A stretch of DNA of 64,000 bases, from positions 1 to 64,000 of the forward strand of contig JAALKD010000012.1 of assembly GCA_011088215.1 (NCBI GenBank), written 5' to 3'. Made by a program: the position numbers and the translations under genes. Positions within the stretch are counted from its first letter, which is position 1, and every line of letters starts with the position of its first letter. Below, piece after piece: positions 32,708 through 41,375 of the stretch. The stretch is from Sphingomonadales bacterium (GTDB lineage Bacteria; Pseudomonadota; Alphaproteobacteria; Sphingomonadales; Kordiimonadaceae). The notes below the pieces were generated by a model. That model was given only the letters and a program-made list of their open reading frames with translations. It did not search any database and was not told the DNA's origin.

Positions 32708-34273
32708 CTCTGGGTCGGGGTTCAGGCCGTATGTCCAGTTCAGTGTCCAGTTATCAGCCACCGCGTCGCTTTTAACAGCGCCGGCGAAATCTACACTGTC
32801 AAAGAAGGCATTAATGGCACTTACGTCAGTCGCCGTTACAGCGTTTTCTGCTGAGCCGTTGATGAAGTTGTTGGACAATGTCGTTGCACCGACAACGTTA
32901 TTGGCCTGGCCAGTGAAATAAGCTTCAAGGTCAAACACATTGCCGTCGTCTTTAAATACTGTGTTGCAATCAGTACCCAGCAGAGTCGACTCGATTGTCA
33001 GTCCGCCGCTAAGACTAGTTGCGCTGGACCCAGCGTTGGTGAATGTCGCATCCTGGTCAATATCAAAGCATGCGTCGCCGAAATCAGAGACAACAGCGTT
33101 CCAGATATTCGCGCCGGTTCCTTCACGCAGTAGAATGCCGATGTCGCTTTCGCCGCCTTTTGACTGCGACCCAACAATTGTCAGGTTGGACAGTTCAGGC
33201 TGTGCCCGCGGCAGGAAGTCATTTCCGTCACCGAAATTATCAGCCTCAATGCCTTGGTCAGATGCTGGCTGGGCAGGGTTTTGAATAATGACCACAAACT
33301 GGCCCTTACCGCGCCAGCCCTGAGTCCAATCAAGGCTATCATCGTCTGCGCCTGTAATAACAAGGTGCTTAATCTGTGCAGTTCCACCGAAGAATTCAAC
33401 GCCGTCATCTGCGCCGTTGTGAACCTGAATGAAGTCCAACTCGGTGCCTGAACCAACGCCCTGAAAGGCAATTCCGTTCAATTCATCGTCTGCTGTAATC
33501 GGATTACCCGCGTATTTAACCTGAACGTAACGCATTGTACCGCTCGAATCGGCATCATTGTCACCGCCGTATAGACCACTGTCGCCTTCGCCTTCAGCTT
33601 CACAAGTACCCGAACCGTTACAAGTGTTCAGGGATGCTGCACCGTTTATGACCAGGCCACCCCATTCAGAGGTAAACGGCTCTTCCAGAAGCGCGCCGCT
33701 GAAAGACGACGCTGCAGTTAGGCCCAGTTCTGTTGCAAGATCGAGGTCCAATGCTGAAGTGAAAACAATGGGGTTGGTTGCGCTACCCGCGGCATCGATT
33801 TCAGAGCCGCGAGAGATAACCAGTACGTCGGAAGCCGTCGCGCCGTACAAAACCGCGCCAGCCTCAATGCTCAAAATAGCGCTATCGCCTGCCGCTGCCG
33901 TTCCGTCTGCTCCGGTGTCAACGCCGATGGTGACTTTACCAGAAAGCTGGTAAATATTATCGGCGGTCAAGGTAACGTCAGATGTAATTGTCCCCGACAG
34001 AGTACAGTGGGTTTGCTCGCCAACTGTTGCAGCTGACGTTCCAGTAGGGCATGTGCCTGCTGATGTATATTCGATGCCACCGCGACCAACTTTAACTGCT
34101 GGGTCTGGATTGGGACCCGGGTCAGGGTCCGGGTTGCCGCCCCCGCCAGTGCCCGGGTTGGGCGCAACGGTCCCAGGTGAGGCCAACTCAGTGCTGTCGT
34201 CGCCGCACGCAACCAACGCGACAGATGCGACTGCCGCCATTAAGGTGTTTTTGAATATCTGAAGGTTTGTCAT
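31400..34273 (-). CDS. Large lipoprotein with two tandem homologous ~440-aa domains
   Basis: Lipobox ALVACG; Pro/Gly/Asp linker; WGGLVING(R)A, CNGSGTCEAEGEGDSGLYGG, YAGNPITADDELNGIAFQGVGS, GADDDSLDWTQGWRGK, SDIGILLREGTG occur twice. Confidence 0.85.
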   Translation of the reverse strand: MTNLQIFKNTLMAAVASVALVACGDDSTELASPGTVAPNPGTGGGGNPDPDPGPNPDPAVKVGRGGIEYTSAGTCPTGTSAATVGEQTHCTLSGTITSDVTLTADNIYQLSGKVTIGVDTGADGTAAAGDSAILSIEAGAVLYGATASDVLVISRGSEIDAAGSATNPIVFTSALDLDLATELGLTAASSFSGALLEEPFTSEWGGLVINGAASLNTCNGSGTCEAEGEGDSGLYGGDNDADSSGTMRYVQVKYAGNPITADDELNGIAFQGVGSGTELDFIQVHNGADDGVEFFGGTAQIKHLVITGADDDSLDWTQGWRGKGQFVVIIQNPAQPASDQGIEADNFGDGNDFLPRAQPELSNLTIVGSQSKGGESDIGILLREGTGANIWNAVVSDFGDACFDIDQDATFTNAGSSATSLSGGLTIESTLLGTDCNTVFKDDGNVFDLEAYFTGQANNVVGATTLSNNFINGSAENAVTATDVSAINAFFDSVDFAGAVKSDAVADNWTLNWTYGLNPDPECPTGTTANADGTVCTLSGTYTDDLRLVSGLDYQLSGKVVFGVDMGPDASSPLATGDAATLTIEPGVTVMGEDNTSYLVISRGSKLNSNGTQDAPVTFTATNPDTRDLDVDTSLWGGLVINGRATINTCNGSGTCEAEGEGDSGLYGGTDDTDGSGQIFYTRVVYAGNPITADDELNGIAFQGVGSSTEIDFLQVHNGADDGIEFFGGTAQAKHIVITGADDDSLDWTQGWRGKVQHLVIIQNPNQPATDQGIEADNFGDGNDFLPRAQPQIANATILGSAAAGGESDIGILLREGTGGNLWNVVVADFGDACLDIDQDATFASSGADATTLTGTLTMESTLLSDSCNTVFKDDGNVFDLATWFNNQANNQVATDTLTGLASAASFKTYINGATETGVTATDVNALDSFFDVTTYVGAVENAANDWTLGWTVWLNQ
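32708..34051 (-). repeat. Intragenic repeat copy 1 (approximate bounds)
   Basis: Protein repeat starting CPTGTSAATVGEQTHCTLSG. Confidence 0.8.
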
Positions 34274-34381
34274 CTTGTTCCCCAGCGGCGACTTTCGCCA
34301 TCACGTTCATGATTTTTGTTGCGGATAGTCAGCGCAAAATCAGCGTGCCCATCCATGGGTCAAGACATGTAACGAGGAACT

Positions 34382-34410
34382 GTGACAGTTTGGTTTCGGA
34401 AGTATGACAC
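34382..34410 (-). promoter_or_regulatory. Candidate PhoB-like half-site pair upstream of the duplicated lipoprotein
   Basis: Minus strand GTGTCAT...CTGTCAC, starts 22 bp apart (two 11-bp units); TTACAT about 9 bp downstream. Confidence 0.35.
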
Positions 34411-34485
34411 TTTTTATTAGAGCTATGATATCTTGGGCGACGCTGTAGCATGCATGCGCTTACGGCCCAAAACCGAGCAGTTTTC

Positions 34486-35058
34486 CTATAGAAACAGCCA
34501 GGTTAGCCAGCCGCCCAGGCAAAGAAACAGGCCAAACGGCAAGGGTTGAGCCATCCTGTTTTGTTCAACTGGCTTTGGCGCGACCAGGCTTACAATCAAA
34601 GCAAACATCAATCCCGACAGCGATGCTATCAACAGAAGCGGCGGCAGCGACTGCCACCCCAGCCAAAGGCCAAGCCCAGCGAGCAACTTGGCGTCACCAA
34701 GTCCGATGCCGTCCCGTCCGCGAAGCATGCGGTATAAATAATTTAAGGTAGGAAACAAAATTAGTCCGACAACCGCGCCAACAACATGATGGGTAGGCCC
34801 GAAACGCGGGTACAACCAAACAGAAACGACGCCGCCAACTAACAGCGTCATGTTTAGAAGATTGGGCAGTCGAAAAAAACGCAAATCATACAAAGCTAAA
34901 GAAACAAGGTTTACGTATAAAAGCACGGACAACAGAAGGGGCTGATCCGATTTAAAGGCCAGCCAGGCAGTTGCTGCAACAATAACTGCGGCACTCAGAT
35001 AAAATCTTTTGCCTGTCAGTCCCGTGAGGATTTTTTCATCGGCAGGTATTTTAGTCAC
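34486..35058 (-). CDS. Type 4 prepilin peptidase (A24), short form, probable GspO
   Basis: Aspartate motifs YDLRFFRLPNLLN and GIGLGDAKLLAGLGLWLGW; no N-terminal methylase cysteine domain seen. Confidence 0.85.
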   Translation of the reverse strand: MTKIPADEKILTGLTGKRFYLSAAVIVAATAWLAFKSDQPLLLSVLLYVNLVSLALYDLRFFRLPNLLNMTLLVGGVVSVWLYPRFGPTHHVVGAVVGLILFPTLNYLYRMLRGRDGIGLGDAKLLAGLGLWLGWQSLPPLLLIASLSGLMFALIVSLVAPKPVEQNRMAQPLPFGLFLCLGGWLTWLFL

Positions 35059-35204
35059 CTAATTGCACGTTCTATTGCTGGAAACATATGAATAATCGCA
35101 TAACGGCCAGTCAATGTAGTTACACATTGTCTTCTATATAACAAAACGGTTTTGCTTGCCGCCACAACAAATCATGGATGGGGCAATGGCCCGGCGAAGG
35201 TCAC

Positions 35205-35234
35205 AAAAAAACACGCTTCAACAGCGTGTTTTTT
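35205..35234 (-). terminator. Intrinsic terminator-like hairpin
   Basis: aaaaaaacacgct-tcaac-agcgtgtttttt; A/T runs on both sides. Confidence 0.75.
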
Positions 35235-35268
35235 GGTTTCGATATAGCCCACCGATCAAGGGCGCTTT

Positions 35269-35682
35269 TTAATTGGCTGTGTTCAGCCGTGCCAGCGCAA
35301 GTTTCGCAATAGACTTTACCCTGCGCGGCTGGCCAGACACTGTCAGCGCATAAGGATTTTTCTTGGATGAAAGAATTTCATTGTAAATGGCGACTGCCAT
35401 GTCACGTCTGCCGGTAGTGCTATATACAAATGCCAAATTTAATTTGGCGAAGACTTCGTCTTCTTTGGCAACATCTGATTTCAACAAAGCCGCTTCAGCC
35501 TTGCTCCAATCGCCGGTGCTTAATTCGTCTGCGGCATATTTTTCCTTATCCTGCTCCTGCATCATCACTGTTAGCAGTGGCTCGGATACTTGCTCAGCGG
35601 CTGACGCGCTATAAGCAGAAAGTGACAGTCCTGCAGCAAACAAGCTTACAGCGACTTTTTTTACTTTTTTTGAAATACTCAT
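35269..35682 (-). CDS. Small secreted TPR-like protein
   Basis: Signal peptide; one TPR-like unit (AFVYSTTGRRDMAVAIYNEIL). Confidence 0.55.
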   Translation of the reverse strand: MSISKKVKKVAVSLFAAGLSLSAYSASAAEQVSEPLLTVMMQEQDKEKYAADELSTGDWSKAEAALLKSDVAKEDEVFAKLNLAFVYSTTGRRDMAVAIYNEILSSKKNPYALTVSGQPRRVKSIAKLALARLNTAN

Positions 35683-35978
35683 AATTCTGACCCTATGGCA
35701 AACCTTTCTATTATCAACATGTTTGTTACAGTTATGTGTAACATAGAAGATAAATTTATAGCCAGTGTAAATTAACCGCTTGATTTAGTTCATTAAAAAA
35801 ATTTTTTCTGTAACAAATAAAAATTCTCTTTTTTACCCAGTGCTTTAGTCATTTTCGACGTGATTCGAAAATCTCCATATGAAGTTTTTATGACATGGTC
35901 AGAAAAGTACGGACAAGCCCGCTTTAGTCGTGTAGCTGGTGTTTTAAGGCGCTTGGCGCATGGTTTTTTGAGGCTACA

Positions 35979-36578
35979 ATGCAACGTATTTTTGGCAAAT
36001 TTTTAAACGTTTTCGCAAAATCACTGATGGCAGGTTCCATCGGTGTTTTAGCGTTTACTATAAATGCAAATGCAACAACATCTAAAGCACCAACCAAGAT
36101 TTTAGCGGCCCCAATAGCTCCGCTAGAGGGATTGTCACCCTACGCAACTGACCAGAATAACAAAGTTGCCCTTAAATTTATCAAACGTACCGGCATCACA
36201 AAAAACTTGTCACTATTGGTTCTGCAAGACGTTAAGAACCGCCGCCAGATCAAAGATGCTATTGCGCTTTATGGTATGCCCAAGGTTCAAGAAACTGTCG
36301 TGGACGCGATCAAGGCAGCGCATAAGATATATGCGCCGCGTTGGAATCAGCTGATGGCAGAGATTTATGTGGAACATTTCACTGCGACAGAGCTGGCATC
36401 AATAATGGCCAAGCGCGAGGCGTCACCCTTTTTCCCGCGCCTGCTAGATTTGCAGGACACAATCTCCAAAGCCGTTCACGCGCGTGGTGATCAAATGGTC
36501 GCCAGTGCCCGTGTTGATGTCATGGATCAAGTTACAAGCATTCTGCCAACTAAATCACAGGCAAGCCTTGGTCGCTAG
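35979..36578 (+). CDS. Secreted protein, DUF2059-like
   Basis: Signal peptide; YVEHFTATELASIMAKREASPFFPRL resembles DUF2059 C-terminal region. Confidence 0.5.
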   Translation: MQRIFGKFLNVFAKSLMAGSIGVLAFTINANATTSKAPTKILAAPIAPLEGLSPYATDQNNKVALKFIKRTGITKNLSLLVLQDVKNRRQIKDAIALYGMPKVQETVVDAIKAAHKIYAPRWNQLMAEIYVEHFTATELASIMAKREASPFFPRLLDLQDTISKAVHARGDQMVASARVDVMDQVTSILPTKSQASLGR

Positions 36579-36595
36579 ATCGTTCCTGATCTAGC
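36574..36595 (+). terminator. Possible terminator hairpin
   Basis: gctagatc-gttcct-gatctagc perfect 8-bp stem at the stop codon. Confidence 0.4.
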
Positions 36596-36683
36596 AATTC
36601 TAACCACCCTATCCTTTATCACTATTGGTCATTGTGTCTCCACGCGCTAACTTATTCCCAAGGGAACAAGCTGGAGGGAAGCA

Positions 36684-38834
36684 ATGTACACAAACTGGAT
36701 TAAACTCGGACTGTTATGTACTGGGATTCTGGTGCTGGCTTCTTGCAGTGAGCCATCTGACACCGCTGCGCCCCAGCAAGACACTATCCCAGGAGTAGAT
36801 ACCCAGCGCATCCTGCAAGCCAGCCCGGGTGCGGAATGGCTTTCCCATAGCGGCGGCTACGACGAGCAACGCCATTCTCCGCTCGCCCAAATCACCAGCG
36901 AAAACGTCTCTAATCTTGGCGTCGCCTGGACCTATGATCTGGCAACCAACCGGGGTGTGGAAGCAACTCCCATTGTCGCTGACGGTATCATGTATATTAC
37001 CTCGGCCTGGTCGCTGGTATACGCCCTCGATGCCCGCACCGGCGAAGAGCGGTGGGTGTACGACCCCGAGGTGGACAAGCGGGTTGGGGTGAATGCCTGT
37101 TGCGACGTGGTAAACCGCGGCGTCGCTGTATACGGTGACAAGATATTCGTGGGTGTTATCGACGGTCGATTGGAAGCGCTGGACGCAAAAACCGGTGCGG
37201 TTGTCTGGAGCACCGTTACGGTTGACCAAGCCAAACCCTACACAATCACCGGAGCGCCGAGAGTAGTCGAAGGCCTTGTCCTGATCGGCAACGGTGGTGC
37301 TGAACTGGGCGTGCGCGGCTATATATCAGCTTATAGTGCCGAAACCGGCGACTTGGTTTGGCGCTTCTATACAGTACCCAACCCAAATAAAGAACCCGAC
37401 GACGCTGCGTCTGACGCAGCGTTCGAATCTATCGGCAATGTCAGCTGGGGCGATGACGGCGAATGGGTCACCGACGGCGGCGGTGGCACCGTTTGGGACA
37501 GTATCGTCTACGACCATGTGGGCGACCAGGTCATCTTCGGTGTAGGGAACGGATCACCGTGGAATCGTACCATCCGAGACCCCTCTGGCGGCGACAATCT
37601 GTTCCTGTCATCCATCGTAGCGGTCGACGCAAAAACCGGTAATTACAAGTGGCATTTTCAGACCACCCCGGGCGATAACTGGGACTATACCGCGACCCAG
37701 TCGATCATTCTGGCCGAGCTACCGCTGGGCAAAAACGGTACGCCAAGGCGAGTGGTGATGCAGGCGCCGAAAAACGGCTTCTACTATGTATTGGATGCAG
37801 CAACCGGCAAATTTATCTCAGGTAAGCCTTTTGGACCACAGAACTGGGCAACAGGACTGGATCAAAACGGCAGGCCGATCGAAGTTCCAGCCGCGCGGTA
37901 TACCAATGTACCCCACACTCAAATGCCGGGTCCGTTCGGGGCGCACAACTGGCATCCAATGGCCTATAATCCCGACCTGAAGCTTGCCTATATTCCAGCA
38001 CAGGAAATTCCGGAAACTTACGCATTTGATCCCCTCTGGGCCACCAAACCGGCCAAATGGAATACAGGTGCCGATTTTACAACTGGTGTTCCCGTCGACC
38101 TGCCGCCTGGCATCACGAAATTTCTGCGTGCAAGCCTGAAGGGGCGACTGATCGCCTGGGACCCAGTCAAACAGGAACCACGCTGGACCGTAGAACACAA
38201 CAATGCCTGGAACGGAGGTATACTCTCAACAGCGGGCAAGCTGGTATTTCAAGGCAAGCTTGATGGCGATTTTGTTGCTTACAATGCTGAAACTGGCGAA
38301 AGCCTTTGGAACCATAATTTGAGGTCCGGCGGCATATCCGGGCCCGCGACCTACTCAATCGGCGATGAGCAATTTGTCACGATAACCACCGGTTGGGGCT
38401 CCGGGTTTGCTTTGATCACCGGCTATGGTTTCGACGAAACAGTATCACCAACAGTGGGCAAAGTTGTGACCTTCAAGTTGGGTGCAACGGGCACAATCCC
38501 CGTGCCCGACATGATCGAGATAGAAAGAACAGTTAAAGCCGAGCGCTATGGAACTGCTGACCAGCTCAACTCAGGCATGGTTCATTATGCGCGCGTTTGC
38601 ACAGCGTGCCACGGCGCACTGGCGATCAGCTCCGGCGTACTGCCAGACCTGCGATGGTCGGCCTATAGTGGCAGTGCGGACGCATGGCAGGCAGTGGTGG
38701 CGGAAGGTGTGCTTGCAGACCAAGGCATGGTTTCTTTCAGCGAACTACTGACGCTTGAGGAAATTGAAGCCATTCGCGCCTACGTGGTTGCACAGGGCCA
38801 CAACAGTCTTGCCGAAGAGGCCGCCGAGAACTAA
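36684..38834 (+). CDS. PQQ-dependent quinohemoprotein alcohol dehydrogenase, predicted lipoprotein
   Basis: Lipobox LVLASCS; vicinal Cys NACCDVVNRG; GDNWDYTATQ; tryptophan-docking repeats; C-terminal haem motif CTACHG. Confidence 0.9.
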   Translation: MYTNWIKLGLLCTGILVLASCSEPSDTAAPQQDTIPGVDTQRILQASPGAEWLSHSGGYDEQRHSPLAQITSENVSNLGVAWTYDLATNRGVEATPIVADGIMYITSAWSLVYALDARTGEERWVYDPEVDKRVGVNACCDVVNRGVAVYGDKIFVGVIDGRLEALDAKTGAVVWSTVTVDQAKPYTITGAPRVVEGLVLIGNGGAELGVRGYISAYSAETGDLVWRFYTVPNPNKEPDDAASDAAFESIGNVSWGDDGEWVTDGGGGTVWDSIVYDHVGDQVIFGVGNGSPWNRTIRDPSGGDNLFLSSIVAVDAKTGNYKWHFQTTPGDNWDYTATQSIILAELPLGKNGTPRRVVMQAPKNGFYYVLDAATGKFISGKPFGPQNWATGLDQNGRPIEVPAARYTNVPHTQMPGPFGAHNWHPMAYNPDLKLAYIPAQEIPETYAFDPLWATKPAKWNTGADFTTGVPVDLPPGITKFLRASLKGRLIAWDPVKQEPRWTVEHNNAWNGGILSTAGKLVFQGKLDGDFVAYNAETGESLWNHNLRSGGISGPATYSIGDEQFVTITTGWGSGFALITGYGFDETVSPTVGKVVTFKLGATGTIPVPDMIEIERTVKAERYGTADQLNSGMVHYARVCTACHGALAISSGVLPDLRWSAYSGSADAWQAVVAEGVLADQGMVSFSELLTLEEIEAIRAYVVAQGHNSLAEEAAEN

Positions 38835-38837
38835 GCG

Positions 38838-40241
38838 CTAAATCAGAAGATGCCCTGCACCGAGGAAAACTGGGAACAGAATCAATGTTCTGAGCGCGAA
38901 AATTTTGAGCAGATCCGCGAAATTTAGCGGCAAATGCGAGCGCATTATCAGCACCCCAACTTCGGACATGTAGATAAGCTGTGATACCGACAGCCCCGCA
39001 AGGACGAAACGCATGCGTTCGTCCTCAACCCCCGAAGCAATAACAGCGGGAGTGAACTGCTCCATAAACCCAACCAGCAAGCCCGGCGCCACTCTCTGCG
39101 CTTCCGGCAGAGCCGCCCAATCCAGAACCAGATAAATCGGCCAGGCAACGACATCAAATACACTTGTGTGGAACGCCAATATGCTGGTGATGGTGGCGAT
39201 GGCGAGCGATGGGCCGATAACTTTAGACAGCGTCGTTAGCGCTGCTTTAAAGCCACCCAAAAATAACTGAAAAATATTAGGAGCACTCGCGGCTCGGCCA
39301 ACCGCCTGCATCAACGCCCAATTGAACAGCGAAACATCGCCTTCGCGTTCTTCATGAATTTGCTTGCCCACCGGCTCGTAGTAGGTGTCCGAAAGCGCCC
39401 GTAGTGGCTTGAGGCGAACCATAACAGCGGCACAGATAAGACACGCACCAATAACGGTCAGATACCAGGTGAAAAACATGTGATCCAGTTTAGCGGTCGC
39501 GGCGATCACTAGACTGAAAGGTAGTGAAACGATAGAGAAATTGGTTGCCACCGAGGCGGCTTCGCGTGCCGTATAGCGGCCATCTTCATACTGCTTGAGA
39601 GTGATCAATAAGCCCACAGAAGCTGCGGCAACCAACGAAGACGTGGCATCGATCGCAGCACGGCCCGGAAGAGTAAACAACTTTTCAAAGGGCTTACGCA
39701 ATAGCGTGCCAGTGAACTCCAAAAAACCAAAATCTGTGAGGAACGGCAAAAATAGAAGGGCTACCAATACAGTAAAAAACAGGGCTGGCCCAATTTCGGC
39801 GAACACTGTGCCACCGGTATCAGGCGCAAACACAACCGCCGGCCCAACTTCAAAATAAACCATCAGGCCAATAGCTGCCCCCAACAGTCGCATCAAAAAC
39901 CAACCCGGCGTGGTCTCAAACATTGCAAACAGTATTGGCCTGCTATTTTCCCATGCGGGCTTGCGCACCAGAAAATACCCTGCGCCTGCAACCGTCATGC
40001 ACACAAACCCAACGAGAATTTCAAGCAGAAAAGCATCAAAAGGCGCGCGCACAAAATCCATGATCACGCCCATAACAATGGTGCTTTTGCCGCCTACGGT
40101 AACCGGTGTAAGGAAAATCAGAATACCAATGAGCGACGGCACTGTAAATCTGAGAAGCCCTGTCAAATCAACGGCCTGAACGGTTAGTTGGTCGGCCCCA
40201 TCAGCTGTCAGCGGTTCACCTTGCGTCTGTTCTTCGCTCAT
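38838..40241 (-). CDS. YjiH-like / nucleoside-recognition (GATE) membrane protein
   Basis: Polytopic; LRFTVPSLIGILIFLTPV, LFLPFLTDFGFLEFTGTLLRKPFEKLFTLPGRAAIDA. Confidence 0.72.
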   Translation of the reverse strand: MSEEQTQGEPLTADGADQLTVQAVDLTGLLRFTVPSLIGILIFLTPVTVGGKSTIVMGVIMDFVRAPFDAFLLEILVGFVCMTVAGAGYFLVRKPAWENSRPILFAMFETTPGWFLMRLLGAAIGLMVYFEVGPAVVFAPDTGGTVFAEIGPALFFTVLVALLFLPFLTDFGFLEFTGTLLRKPFEKLFTLPGRAAIDATSSLVAAASVGLLITLKQYEDGRYTAREAASVATNFSIVSLPFSLVIAATAKLDHMFFTWYLTVIGACLICAAVMVRLKPLRALSDTYYEPVGKQIHEEREGDVSLFNWALMQAVGRAASAPNIFQLFLGGFKAALTTLSKVIGPSLAIATITSILAFHTSVFDVVAWPIYLVLDWAALPEAQRVAPGLLVGFMEQFTPAVIASGVEDERMRFVLAGLSVSQLIYMSEVGVLIMRSHLPLNFADLLKIFALRTLILFPVFLGAGHLLI

Positions 40242-40362
40242 ATAGTCCCCATATCCAACGACCGCAATTCGGCAGCTATCGCTTGTTTCCCCAGCAGAAC
40301 GCTAGCAGCGACGGGGCGATAGAACAAGCCAACCGGAATGTGCCGACAAAATACTAACCCAT

Positions 40363-40391
40363 TGACTTTCTGTTTTACGATAATAAATATA
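40363..40391 (+). promoter_or_regulatory. Weak sigma70-like promoter for the ABC operon
   Basis: TTGACT -17 nt- AAATAT. Confidence 0.3.
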
Positions 40392-40461
40392 GAGAGCTTT
40401 TAATAAGAAACGGCTGCCAAGTGGCCAAACAAAAATAGCTGAAAATAGCGAGGGGAACGAC

Positions 40462-41364
40462 ATGCTTTCGATCAAGAATTTAACTCACACCTATCCAAAC
40501 GGCGTGCAGGCACTCAAGAATGTATCACTTGATGTGCCCAAAGGCATGTTTGGCCTATTGGGGCCAAACGGTGCGGGTAAATCCAGCCTGATGCGCACGA
40601 TTGCAACGCTGCAACAACCCACATCCGGCTCGATAACCTTTGGGAACACTGATGTGTTGACAGACCCGGACACGATCCGGCGCACGCTGGGCTACCTGCC
40701 GCAAGATTTCGGCGTTTATCCCCGCGGTTCTGCCTACGATCTTCTAGATCATCTGGCTGTGCTGAAGGGAATCACAAACAGCAAAGAACGCAAACAGGTT
40801 GTTGAAGGGTTGTTGGTGCAAACTAATCTTTTTGAGGTTCGCAAGAAAAAGCTCTCAACATATTCCGGCGGCATGCGCCAACGCTTTGGCATTGCCCAGG
40901 CGCTGATCGGCGATCCGCAACTGATCATTGTTGACGAGCCAACCGCAGGGCTGGATCCGGAAGAACGCAACCGTTTCCATAATCTTCTGGCTGAAATCGG
41001 CGAAGACGTGGTGGTTATTCTGTCCACCCATATTGTCGATGATGTGGCTGACCTGTGCCCCAACATGGCGATCCTTGCAGGAGGCGAAATCATCAGCAAG
41101 GGAACCCCTGCAGAATTGACGGAAGCAATTGACGGTGCGATCTGGAAAAAAGTGATCGAGAAGAGCGAACTTGAGGCCTACAAGAAATCACACAACGTCA
41201 TCTCGTCCCACCTAACGGTCGGTAAAACGGTGATTTTTGTCAACGCTCCGGCTAATCCCGGTGAAGGATTTGAAGCGTCTACGCCGACTCTGGAAGATGT
41301 GTATTTTTCAGCGATTGCTGAAAGCCGTAATGGCAGCGACACCGCTGCCGCAACCGCAGCATAA
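40462..41364 (+). CDS. ABC transporter ATP-binding protein
   Basis: Walker A GLLGPNGAGKSS, signature YSGGMRQR, Walker B LIIVDEPTAGLD. Confidence 0.95.
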   Translation: MLSIKNLTHTYPNGVQALKNVSLDVPKGMFGLLGPNGAGKSSLMRTIATLQQPTSGSITFGNTDVLTDPDTIRRTLGYLPQDFGVYPRGSAYDLLDHLAVLKGITNSKERKQVVEGLLVQTNLFEVRKKKLSTYSGGMRQRFGIAQALIGDPQLIIVDEPTAGLDPEERNRFHNLLAEIGEDVVVILSTHIVDDVADLCPNMAILAGGEIISKGTPAELTEAIDGAIWKKVIEKSELEAYKKSHNVISSHLTVGKTVIFVNAPANPGEGFEASTPTLEDVYFSAIAESRNGSDTAAATAA

Positions 41365-41375
41365 GGAGTAATATC

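Noticed and set aside
31400-34051. Lipoprotein repeat as an assembly duplication
   Set aside because: The two copies differ at many residues and in unit length, so they are not a duplicated read block.
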